From positions 1 to 8,253 of the forward strand of contig DAOVMD010000118.1 in NCBI GenBank assembly GCA_030630935.1: a DNA stretch of 8,253 nucleotides. Direction: 5' to 3'. The translations under genes and the position numbers were made by a program. This DNA comes from Candidatus Mcinerneyibacteriota bacterium (GTDB taxonomy: Bacteria; AUK180; JAQVHJ01). Position 1 is the first letter of the stretch, and every line of letters starts with the position of its first letter. Shown piece by piece: positions 1-6,184 of the stretch. The notes beneath the pieces were generated by a model. It was not told where the DNA came from. It worked only from the letters and a program-made list of their open reading frames with translations, and did no database searches.

Positions 1-14
1 CAGTAACTTTAAAA

Positions 15-153
15 AAGAGTATTACATTAAATAATACAAAAACTCCGTGACTGCAGTTTACCCCGTTTTTTCGGGGTGGTGAAAAAAGCATTCAAATGTT
101 TCTTGAAGCAGTAAAGGTTATAAACAAGAGTATTATATTAACTTATACAAGAA
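15..153. repeat. Imperfect 28-bp direct repeat pair
   Basis: Two copies of a 28-bp AT-rich sequence lie at 15-42 and 126-153. Each begins AAGAGTATTA, and they match at 24 of 28 positions by eye. The start-to-start distance is 111 bp. They lie downstream of dnaJ in a region with no reading frame. The function is unknown. They could be a degenerate intergenic repeat or remnants of a duplication. With only two copies and low complexity, chance similarity is not excluded. Confidence 0.4.
60..77. other. Short GC hairpin downstream of the dnaJ operon
   Basis: ACCCCG (60-65) and CGGGGT (72-77) form a perfect 6-bp stem around a TTTTTT loop. Neither strand has a T-run directly after the stem, so it does not meet the usual form of an intrinsic terminator. 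It lies about 185 bp beyond the dnaJ stop codon. It may be a weak terminator or an unrelated hairpin. Confidence 0.35.
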
Positions 154-200
154 TATAGAAATTGAGATGTTAAAGAACTGATTTATATATATACTTATAG

Positions 201-246
201 GGTAGTTTTATTTTTCATATTCTTTCATAACATTTTTCACACTACC
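201..246 (-). other. Weak dyad directly after dnaJ
   Basis: GGTAGT (201-206) and ACTACC (241-246) are inverted 6-bp arms around a 34-nt AT-rich loop, beginning about 15 nt after the dnaJ stop. The stem is short, the loop long, and no clear U-tract follows. This is at best a weak 3' end structure for the chaperone operon transcript. Confidence 0.25.
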
Positions 247-260
247 TTATTATATTAAAT

Positions 261-1376
261 TTATAAACCTGTTTCTTTTAATTTCTTAATTAATTCTTTT
301 TGTTCTTCTGTCAATTTTTTCGGGAACTTAACAAGCACTTTTATAATTAAATCACCTCGTTTCCCTTGTGACGGAACTCCCTTTCCCTTGATTCTTAATT
401 TCGAGTTGGGCTGAGTTCCTGATGGTATCTTCATCTTGATCCTACCATCCATTGTTGGGACATTGATCTCGGTTCCCAATAATGCATTTACTAAAGTTAT
501 TGAAATTTCAACTTCTAAATTAAGACCATTCCTCTTAAACGTTGAGTGAGGTTGAACAAATATCCTTATAATTAAATCACCTGGCGGACCATTATTTATT
601 CCAAGAGCTCCTTTACCTTTTAAGCGAATCTTACTATTATTCTCAATGCCCCGTGGGATCTTTACCTTTATTGTTTTAAGAGTCACCAGTTTCCCTGCAC
701 CATTACATTTCTTACAGGGGGTTTCGATAATCTCACCCTTACCCTGACAGGCCGGGCAAACATAACTTGTTGCAAATGGTCCCTGATTAACAGAGATTGT
801 TCCTCTCCCCTGGCATTGGGAACATGAATTCTTTTTTGAACCGGGCTCCGCACCACTTCCATTACATTGCTCACATATACTTTCTGTTTCAAGTTTCAAG
901 AATTGATTTCCACCTTTAATCGCAGTTTCAAATGGAATTGTTATACTTGAAAGAATATTTTTCCCTCGTTGGGGAGCATGAGTTTGGGAGCTTGAAAAAT
1001 CTCCCAGGTCAAAAAACTGTGAGAAAATATCCTGGAATGAACCTCCTGTGTTTTTATAACTCTTTCGTCTTTTTCCCGCACTAAAATTCTTGAGAATATC
1101 CTCATAACTCATACCGCCGGAGCCGCCGGGAGCGGAACCGCCAAAATTAAATTGGCTGCCGTACTGTCGAATCATATCATATTTTTTTCTCTTTTCAGGA
1201 TTGGAAATAACATCGTGAGCTTCATTGATCTCCTTGAACTTCTCTTCTGCCTGTTTGTCCCCGGGATTTTTATCAGGATGATATTTCCTTACAAGCTTCA
1301 GATATTTCTTCTTGATCTCTGCGGGAGTAGCTTTCTCTGGTACTCCTAAAATTTTATAATAATCTTTTACTGCCAT
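261..1376 (-). CDS. dnaJ: Chaperone protein DnaJ (type A Hsp40)
   Basis: DnaJ is the cytoplasmic co-chaperone that binds unfolded clients, delivers them to DnaK and stimulates DnaK ATP hydrolysis. The 371-residue protein has the full type A layout and the usual family length. The J-domain spans about residues 5-70, with the essential HPD at 33-35. A Gly/Phe/Ser-rich linker follows at about 73-130. The zinc-binding region has four CXXCXGXG repeats at 168-175, 185-192, 207-214 and 221-228, all cysteines intact. The C-terminal client-binding domains run from about 230 to 352. The ATG at 1376 is followed by the typical DYYKILGV start. Its ribosome binding site is weak (GAG at 1386-1388, 9 nt away), which suggests coupling to htpX, whose stop is 36 bp upstream. 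It is the last gene of the operon. The family assignment is certain. Confidence 0.98.
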   Translation of the reverse strand: MAVKDYYKILGVPEKATPAEIKKKYLKLVRKYHPDKNPGDKQAEEKFKEINEAHDVISNPEKRKKYDMIRQYGSQFNFGGSAPGGSGGMSYEDILKNFSAGKRRKSYKNTGGSFQDIFSQFFDLGDFSSSQTHAPQRGKNILSSITIPFETAIKGGNQFLKLETESICEQCNGSGAEPGSKKNSCSQCQGRGTISVNQGPFATSYVCPACQGKGEIIETPCKKCNGAGKLVTLKTIKVKIPRGIENNSKIRLKGKGALGINNGPPGDLIIRIFVQPHSTFKRNGLNLEVEISITLVNALLGTEINVPTMDGRIKMKIPSGTQPNSKLRIKGKGVPSQGKRGDLIIKVLVKFPKKLTEEQKELIKKLKETGL

Positions 1377-1412
1377 TAAAATTCACTCTTTTTATAATTA
1401 ATACGGATTCTT

Positions 1413-2246
1413 CTAAATCATCTCCTTTAATTTAGTTATTCTCTCTTCAATCGGGGGATGAGTTCTAAAAAGATTCCCTAAAAAATTCTTCTTTAACGGG
1501 CTTGCAATAAAAAAATGTGCCGTGTTTCTTGCCTTATGCAAATCAGCCTGGGAATGCTGTGATATTTTTGCTAATGCATTTGCTAAATACATTGGGTTCC
1601 CTGTAATCCGGGCACTGCCGATATCAGCAGCATATTCTCTTGACCTGGATATTGCAAGTTGAATCAAAACAGCGACTATAGGTGCGAGAATGAAAAGTGC
1701 TAAGCTCCCGATGAGAGTACCCAAACCCCGTTTTCTACCACCGGCAAAAATTAAACTAAATCGAAGAATATATGCAACTGAAGAGACTATCCCAGCCATT
1801 GTTGCAGCTATCATATGAATTAGAATATCCCAATGTTTAATATGCGAGAGCTCATGGGCAATTACACCTTTTAGTTCGTTCTCGTCCAGGTTCTGAATTA
1901 AACCCTGAGTCAAACAAACCACACCGTGTGAAGGGTTTCTCCCTGTTGCAAATGCATTGGGAGATTTATGAGGAGAAACAAAAATCCTCGGAGTCGGGAT
2001 CTCGGCTTTTCTTGATAACTCATCAACCATCAAATATATTTCAGGTCTTGAACCATGGTCAACTTCCGTTGCTTTGTACATCTTTAAAATTATTTTATCA
2101 GAGAACCAATATGAAAAGAGATTTATGATTACTACAAATAATAACATAAATGCAAATCCATATAATCCACCAGCATAATAACCAACTACTAAAAGCAGGC
2201 AAGTTAAAAACATCAATAATATAAATGTCTTAATAAAATGTCTCAT
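1413..2246 (-). CDS. htpX: HtpX-type membrane zinc metalloprotease (M48B)
   Basis: HtpX is an inner-membrane protease that degrades misfolded membrane proteins. The 277-residue length fits the family. Two hydrophobic segments lie near the N-terminus (about 5-26 and 28-48). The zinc motif HELSH is at 131-135, and the third ligand is the Glu of SREYAAD (about 204). NAFATGR at 97-103 is a family signature. Two further hydrophobic stretches (about 139-165 and 178-200) flank the active-site region. The C-terminal THPPIEERI is typical of HtpX. The ATG at 2246 is preceded by an unusual GGGGG (2253-2257, 6 nt away) as probable ribosome binding site. It starts 50 bp after dnaK and is followed closely by dnaJ, placing a membrane quality-control protease inside a cytoplasmic chaperone operon. 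All catalytic residues are present. Confidence 0.97.
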   Translation of the reverse strand: MRHFIKTFILLMFLTCLLLVVGYYAGGLYGFAFMLLFVVIINLFSYWFSDKIILKMYKATEVDHGSRPEIYLMVDELSRKAEIPTPRIFVSPHKSPNAFATGRNPSHGVVCLTQGLIQNLDENELKGVIAHELSHIKHWDILIHMIAATMAGIVSSVAYILRFSLIFAGGRKRGLGTLIGSLALFILAPIVAVLIQLAISRSREYAADIGSARITGNPMYLANALAKISQHSQADLHKARNTAHFFIASPLKKNFLGNLFRTHPPIEERITKLKEMI

Positions 2247-2268
2247 CGAATACCCCCAGGTTGAAAAT

Positions 2269-2290
2269 CGGGGGAGTAAAAACTCCCCCG
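2269..2290 (-). promoter_or_regulatory. 9-bp GC-rich hairpin between dnaK and htpX
   Basis: CGGGGGAGT and ACTCCCCCG form a perfect 9-bp stem with a 4-nt loop, starting 6 nt after the dnaK stop codon. On the transcript the stem is followed only by AUUUUC, so it could be a leaky intrinsic terminator or an mRNA-stabilising/processing stem. The CCCCC of its 3' arm could alternatively pair with the GGGGG that serves as the htpX ribosome binding site at 2253-2257. The structure is seen directly; its role is inferred. Confidence 0.7.
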
Positions 2291-2296
2291 TAATTT

Positions 2297-4246
2297 TTAT
2301 TCTATCTCTTCATAATCAGCATCAATTACATTATCATCATCCTGATCTTTATCCTTCCCTTTTTCCTGCTCTGGTCCCGGACCTGGACCTGGACCTGCAT
2401 CTCCACCTGGTGGCGGCTGCTGACCCGGCTGAGGACCTGCTTGCTGATAAAGTCTTGAGGAGATATCAAACATTTTCTTTTTAATTGCTTCAGCAGATGA
2501 TTTAATCTCTTCTGCATCTTCACCCTTAACCTTCTCTTTTAATCCCACAATTAAATCTTCAAGTTCCTTTTTCTCAGCATCACTCATCTTCTCACCAAGA
2601 TCTTTTATCTGCTTCTCCGTTTGATAAATCATTGAATCGGCCATGTTTCTCGATTCAATCAGTTCTCTTTGCTTTTTATCAGCTTCCGCGTTCTTCTCCG
2701 CTTCCTTTGTCATCTGATCAATCTCTGCATCACTTAAACCGCCGGAAGCTTGAATCTTAATGCTTTGCTCCTTCCCGGTCGCTAAATCCTTTGCACTAAC
2801 TGTTAAAATTCCATTTGAATCAATATCAAATGAAACTTCAATCTGAGGAACTGCCCGGCGAGCCGGTGGGATTCCTGTTAACTGGAAACGGCCAATGGTC
2901 TTATTATAAGTTGCCATATCACGTTCACCTTGAAGAACATGAATATCTACCGTGGTCTGATTATCATCTGCAGTAGTAAATATCTCACTCTTACGAGTTG
3001 GGATTGCAGTGTTCTTCTCAATTAATTTTGTGTTTACTCCACCAAGGGTCTCGATACCCAGGGATAACGGTGTAACATCAACAAGGACAATATCCTTCAC
3101 ATCACCAGCGAGGACTCCACCCTGAACTGCTGCGCCAACCGCAACAACTTCATCAGGGTTAACACTTTTATTTCCAGGCTTTCCAAAAATCTTCTCAACA
3201 ATCTTCTGGACTGCAGGCATACGAGTCATGCCGCCAACTAAAAGAATCTCATCAAGTTCTGAAAACTTTAAACCAGAATCCTTAATCGCGGTCTTACAGG
3301 GTTTAACAGTTCTCTCAATTAAATCATCAACTAACTGCTCTAACTTGCTCCTGGATAATTTCACCATTAAATGCTTCGGTCCATTTGCATCCGCTGTAAT
3401 ATAAGGAATATTTATATCTGTCTCTAATTTAGAAGATAATTCTATCTTGGCTTTTTCAGCATTCTCCTTTAATCTCTGCAAGGCCATGGGATCCTTCCTT
3501 AAATCAATTCCTTCTTGCTTGATAAATTCTTCCGCAATAAAATTTATGATCCTCTGGTCAAAGTCATCACCACCTAAATGCGTATCACCATTCGTGGCCT
3601 TGACCTCAAAAACAGTCTCACCTTCTTCGGAACCAAGCTCCAAAATCGAGATATCAAATGTTCCACCACCAAGGTCAAATACCGCAATCTTCTCATCCTT
3701 CTTTTTGTTAAGGTTAAAAGCAAGAGCTGCAGCAGTCGGTTCATTTACAATTCGCATTACTTCTAAACCAGCAATCTTACCCGCGTCTTTTGTTGCTTTA
3801 CGCTGGGAATCATTGAAATAAGCCGGAACCGTTATAACCGCTTTATCAACTGCCTCACCAAGATAATCCTCTGCAACTGATTTCATCTTTTGTAAAATTA
3901 ATGCCGAGATCTCCTGGGGTGTATATTTCTTACCACCAATATTTACAACTGCATTACCGTTCTTGTCCTTATCAACTTTATAAGGAACTAACTTTATCTC
4001 TTCCTTGACTTCCTTGTATTTCCTACCCATGAACCTCTTAATTGAAAAGATTGTGTTCTGGGAATTCGTAACCGCTTGACGCTTTGCGGTTACACCAACT
4101 AAACGCTCACCACTAGATGAAAACGCAACTATGGATGGAGTCGTGCGTGTGCCTTCCTGGTTAACAATAACCTTTGGCTCACCAGCTTCCATAACAGCTA
4201 CACATGAATTGGTTGTTCCAAGGTCAATTCCTATTATCTTACCCAT
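2297..4246 (-). CDS. dnaK: Chaperone protein DnaK (Hsp70)
   Basis: DnaK is the ATP-driven cytoplasmic Hsp70 that binds and releases unfolded polypeptides with DnaJ and a nucleotide exchange factor. The 649 residues cover the whole family. The nucleotide-binding domain (1 to about 385) has [10 protein letters not shown] at 5-14, the catalytic Lys70, [10 protein letters not shown] at 191-200 and VGGMTRMP at 337-344. The interdomain linker IVLVD is at 386-390. The beta substrate-binding domain follows, then a helical lid to about 600. The tail (about 602-649) is unusual: Gln/Pro/Gly-rich with repeated GP dipeptides, then a Lys/Asp stretch, ending in the familiar acidic DADYEEIE. A hexamer repeat (ACCTGG type, 2381-2397) encodes part of the GP run. 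The start is fixed by AGGAGG at 4255-4260, 8 nt before the ATG. It lies 89 bp after hsp20. No grpE is present in the window. Confidence 0.99.
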   Translation of the reverse strand: MGKIIGIDLGTTNSCVAVMEAGEPKVIVNQEGTRTTPSIVAFSSSGERLVGVTAKRQAVTNSQNTIFSIKRFMGRKYKEVKEEIKLVPYKVDKDKNGNAVVNIGGKKYTPQEISALILQKMKSVAEDYLGEAVDKAVITVPAYFNDSQRKATKDAGKIAGLEVMRIVNEPTAAALAFNLNKKKDEKIAVFDLGGGTFDISILELGSEEGETVFEVKATNGDTHLGGDDFDQRIINFIAEEFIKQEGIDLRKDPMALQRLKENAEKAKIELSSKLETDINIPYITADANGPKHLMVKLSRSKLEQLVDDLIERTVKPCKTAIKDSGLKFSELDEILLVGGMTRMPAVQKIVEKIFGKPGNKSVNPDEVVAVGAAVQGGVLAGDVKDIVLVDVTPLSLGIETLGGVNTKLIEKNTAIPTRKSEIFTTADDNQTTVDIHVLQGERDMATYNKTIGRFQLTGIPPARRAVPQIEVSFDIDSNGILTVSAKDLATGKEQSIKIQASGGLSDAEIDQMTKEAEKNAEADKKQRELIESRNMADSMIYQTEKQIKDLGEKMSDAEKKELEDLIVGLKEKVKGEDAEEIKSSAEAIKKKMFDISSRLYQQAGPQPGQQPPPGGDAGPGPGPGPEQEKGKDKDQDDDNVIDADYEEIE

Positions 4247-4272
4247 TTGTTATACCTCCTTTTGAGTGAAAG

Positions 4273-4294
4273 TCCGGGGACTTTTGTCCCCGGA
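4273..4294 (-). promoter_or_regulatory. 9-bp GC-rich hairpin in the hsp20-dnaK gap
   Basis: TCCGGGGAC and GTCCCCGGA form a perfect 9-bp stem around a 4-nt loop. The stem ends 12 nt before the AGGAGG of dnaK. No U-run follows on the minus-strand transcript, so it is not a standard terminator. It may stabilise or define the 5' end of a processed dnaK mRNA, or reduce read-through from hsp20, which would set different hsp20 and dnaK levels. The stem is seen; its role is inferred. Confidence 0.7.
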
Positions 4295-4335
4295 AAATTT
4301 ATTTCTTTGAACTTCCTAGTAATCCCCTCAATTTT

Positions 4336-4749
4336 TTATTGAAGATCAATCTTGATCTCTTTTGGTTTGGATTTCTCTGACTTGGGAAGCTCAAGAATTA
4401 ATATACCATCTTTAAAGTTTGCCTTAATATTTGAACTGTCAATCTCAGACGTTAATCGGAAAAACCTCTGAAACCGACCGTAAGAACGCTCTTTCAATAA
4501 AGAATCAGTACCTTCTTCAAGCTTTTCAACCTTCTTCTCTCCACTAATCGTAATAACATCTTCAAGAAGTGTAATGTTAAGAGCATTCTTATCTACACCG
4601 GGAACCTCTACCTGGATAACTATCGACTCCTTCGTCTCTGAAATATCTACAGCAGGATTCCAAACATTCTCACCTGAAAAATTTTTGAACCAGGGAGAGT
4701 GATTAAAGAAATCTGTGTCCTTTAAATGATGAAAGTTTCTAATAAACAT
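4336..4749 (-). CDS. hsp20: Small heat-shock protein, Hsp20 / alpha-crystallin family
   Basis: This is an ATP-independent holdase that forms oligomers and keeps denaturing proteins soluble for DnaK/DnaJ. From the ATG at 4749 it has 137 residues, usual for the family. A short aromatic N-terminal arm (1-28) is followed by the alpha-crystallin domain (about 30-122), which contains the signature ANFKDGILILELPK at 110-123. The C-terminal extension carries the IXI anchor as IKI at 132-134. A longer frame opens at 4845, but the 4749 start is preferred: AAGGAGG lies 5 nt upstream, the extra 32 residues resemble no Hsp20 arm, and the longer version would overlap the promoter element at 4802-4817. It is the first gene of the chaperone operon, 89 bp before dnaK. 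Confidence 0.96.
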   Translation of the reverse strand: MFIRNFHHLKDTDFFNHSPWFKNFSGENVWNPAVDISETKESIVIQVEVPGVDKNALNITLLEDVITISGEKKVEKLEEGTDSLLKERSYGRFQRFFRLTSEIDSSNIKANFKDGILILELPKSEKSKPKEIKIDLQ

Positions 4750-4754
4750 AATTA

Positions 4755-4761
4755 CCTCCTT
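4755..4761 (-). promoter_or_regulatory. Ribosome binding site that fixes the hsp20 start
   Basis: The minus strand reads AAGGAGG here, and the GGAGG is 5 nt before the ATG at 4749. This strong site supports translation from 4749 rather than from the in-frame ATG at 4845. Confidence 0.9.
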
Positions 4762-4798
4762 TACTTTTTTATGTTTTCTCTCAAAGAACACTTTCTTA

Positions 4799-4817
4799 TT
4801 GGCAATCTCTGTGCCAA
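4799..4817 (-). promoter_or_regulatory. Sigma-54 (RpoN) promoter candidate upstream of hsp20
   Basis: On the minus strand the element reads TTGGCACAGAGATTGCCAA. TGGCAC (4816-4811) is followed after 5 nt by TTGC (4805-4802), giving the diagnostic GG-N10-GC spacing of -24/-12 promoters. Predicted transcription would start near 4790, leaving a leader of about 40 nt that contains the hsp20 ribosome binding site. Sigma-54 promoters require an activator ATPase bound upstream. The same bases form a perfect 6-bp palindrome (TTGGCA-N7-TGCCAA), so a repressor operator is the main alternative. No sigma-32 promoter and no CIRCE element was found here. Confidence 0.65.
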
Positions 4818-4853
4818 CTTTATTGATTTTATCAGTACCTACCACTATCTCTC

Positions 4854-4881
4854 ATTATATTGGGCTTATTTTTTCTGTCTC
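4854..4881 (-). promoter_or_regulatory. Possible sigma-70 promoter upstream of the sigma-54 element
   Basis: The minus strand has a perfect TATAAT (4859-4854) preceded at 16 bp by GAGACA (4881-4876), which matches the -35 consensus at 4 of 6 positions. Transcription would begin near 4847, upstream of the sigma-54 candidate, and would give the chaperone operon a basal level. The poor -35 keeps confidence modest. Confidence 0.4.
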
Positions 4882-5368
4882 TTCAACAACACCTGAACCC
4901 TATCCTTACTTATAGCTGTTTCATTATGATACTTATGTGTCGTTTTGCTATATCGCTTCATGCCTTTTGTGTTGTTTTGATACAGTCTTTTAAATAGATT
5001 GCATTCAGCTTCGCTGTAGAAAGCAGATATCAAAGAACAGAGAGCAGAGAACAGTCGTTTTAAAGTTTTTAAATAGTAGAACAAGGTTTATTTTAGTTTA
5101 ATTTCCCCGTTCGTGTTTGTGGTTTGAGACGTGATTTGTAAGATGCTCCTTTTTACAGGAGCAAACTCAAACTGATTACCCTAACAGTGATTTATTAGAT
5201 TCAAAAATATTCTTTATTATTAAATATCATAATTGGAGCTTTAGTTTTTATCGGTATTATTCAAGTAGTTTCTTTTATGGAAATCAATTTAGTACAATTT
5301 GTTTTTTTTAATTATGAATAGACTAATTTGCAAAATTTTTAATTGTAACATGAATTTTTCATTTGAAT
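4882..5368. other. Non-coding spacer between the restriction-modification module and the chaperone operon
   Basis: No convincing gene is seen in this stretch of almost 500 bp. A 72-codon frame (4866-5084, minus) starts with TTG, lacks a ribosome binding site and resembles no family I know. The region holds a purine-rich tract with two AGAACAG copies (about 5033-5054), an 8-bp dyad AACAACAC/GTGTTGTT (4885-4892 and 4969-4976) and a nested hairpin (5122-5172). The left arm of a 12-bp inverted repeat also lies here (5194-5205). The dyad sits 70-160 bp upstream of the sigma-54 candidate, where activators often bind, but it could be chance. Confidence 0.5.
5122..5172. other. Nested hairpin structure
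   Basis: An outer 7-bp stem, GTTTGAG (5122-5128) with CTCAAAC (5166-5172), encloses an inner perfect 7-bp stem, TGCTCCT (5144-5150) with AGGAGCA (5157-5163), loop TTTTAC. The internal loop is asymmetric: 15 nt on one side and 2 nt on the other. TGTAA (5137-5141) and TTACA (5153-5157) could form a competing stem. No U-tract follows on either strand, so a terminator is unlikely. It could be part of a structured RNA or a mobile-element end. No known RNA family is recognised. Confidence 0.5.
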
Positions 5369-5373
5369 CTAAT
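5194..5373. repeat. 12-bp inverted repeat bounding 180 bp at the 3' end of the nuclease gene
   Basis: ATTAGATTCAAA (5194-5205) and TTTGAATCTAAT (5362-5373) are exact reverse complements, with 156 bp between them. The right arm overlaps the last codons and stop of the nuclease frame (stop at 5369-5371). No matching target duplication flanks the unit and no gene lies inside. It may be a miniature element end, a remnant of insertion, or a long-range 3' UTR stem. In such AT-rich DNA chance is possible but less likely at 12 bp. Confidence 0.45.
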
Positions 5374-6112
5374 CTTGTGAAATTAAAATTACATCAGAGA
5401 CAGCAGTATATTGTTCACCATTCCATTCAAAGTTGACATTATGTATATTATCCTTTGAAAATTTATCCAAGTATTCATATATTTTATCTACTAATAACTG
5501 CTTTGCTCTTTTTAATTTCCAAGATTCAAAATTATTACTTTTTTTCACAAGAATTAGGAATAGACGATTACTTGAATCAAATCTTCTTGCTCCCTGATTT
5601 TCATATAACCATCTTATCAAAGATTCTGGGTTTTCACTAATTTCTTCTAATAATCCATTTCTAAAATCATCTAATTCTTGAATTAATTGTTGACAATTTT
5701 CTGCAGGGTTATCTTTAACCATTGCCCATAAAGTTTCAGTTAATCTGCTACCTAAGCTATTATCAATTGGTATATCATTTAATCTTGAAACTTTTTTTAA
5801 TAAAGTAGACTCTGGTTTTAATCTTGAATCTTTTCTTTTATATTTCACATAACCTTCTGGCAGATAAGTTACTTTTAAATCAAATGGTATATTATCAATA
5901 AAGAAATCGATTTTTTTTATTAATCCAACTGCAGGTAATACTCTTTCATGGTCTTTTAAAATATCCTCAATAATTATTGATGTCCAATGATTATACCAAG
6001 AACATATTACATATCCTCTCAAACTATTATGAATATCGTTTTCTATTGCTATTAATAATTCATCATACAAAACAATCTTTTTTACATATTTATCTACAAT
6101 AGTTTTTTCCAA
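5369..6112 (-). CDS. PD-(D/E)XK-type restriction endonuclease, C-terminal portion
   Basis: This is the probable nuclease partner of the methyltransferase. Counting from the TTG at 6112 (247 residues), the segment IDFFIDNIPFDLKV holds Asp69, then Asp78 and Lys80. This D-X8-D-X-K arrangement, on predicted strands after a helix with Glu49/Asp50, fits the PD-(D/E)XK metal site. An aromatic SWYNHW motif (38-43) precedes it. The rest is helical and charged and names no specific family, so the recognition site is unknown. The start is doubtful: TTG has no ribosome binding site at a proper distance, and the same frame is open upstream for 24 more codons to the TAA at 6185-6187. The frame therefore looks like the larger 3' part of a gene broken by a nonsense codon. 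It is strongly AT-rich, like the methylase, and unlike the chaperone genes. Confidence 0.65.
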   Translation of the reverse strand: MEKTIVDKYVKKIVLYDELLIAIENDIHNSLRGYVICSWYNHWTSIIIEDILKDHERVLPAVGLIKKIDFFIDNIPFDLKVTYLPEGYVKYKRKDSRLKPESTLLKKVSRLNDIPIDNSLGSRLTETLWAMVKDNPAENCQQLIQELDDFRNGLLEEISENPESLIRWLYENQGARRFDSSNRLFLILVKKSNNFESWKLKRAKQLLVDKIYEYLDKFSKDNIHNVNFEWNGEQYTAVSDVILISQD

Positions 6113-6184
6113 ATTATTTTGATATAGCCCACCCCAATTAAATACATGAACCTGATATAATTGACTAATTAAATTTTCTTCATT

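Noticed and set aside
60-77. Intrinsic terminator of the chaperone operon
   Set aside because: The 6-bp stem is real, but no T-run follows it on either strand. It is kept only as a hairpin of unknown role.
3447-3821. 124-codon plus-strand open frame opposite dnaK
   Set aside because: It is antisense to the highly conserved DnaK nucleotide-binding domain, with no family features. It is a shadow of dnaK codon bias, as are the other frames opposite or inside dnaJ, htpX and dnaK.
4750-4845. N-terminal extension of Hsp20 to the ATG at 4845
   Set aside because: A strong GGAGG lies just before the internal ATG at 4749, and the longer form would run through the probable promoter element.
4866-5084. 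72-codon minus-strand open frame upstream of hsp20
   Set aside because: It starts with TTG, has no ribosome binding site, overlaps a sigma-70-like promoter and shows no recognisable domain. It is better explained as spacer.
5122-5172. Integron attC site
   Set aside because: The outer arms GTTTGAG/CTCAAAC do not fit the RYYYAAC/GTTRRRY core boxes, and no integrase or cassette array is seen.
4750-5368. CIRCE, HAIR or sigma-32 heat-shock elements
   Set aside because: No TTAGCACTC/GAGTGCTAA pair, no CTTGAGT/ACTCAAG pair and no sigma-32 consensus was found upstream of hsp20.
6181-6183. Reinitiation ATG right after the TAA as the nuclease start
   Set aside because: This ATG is in another frame and meets a stop after four codons, so it cannot produce the nuclease.
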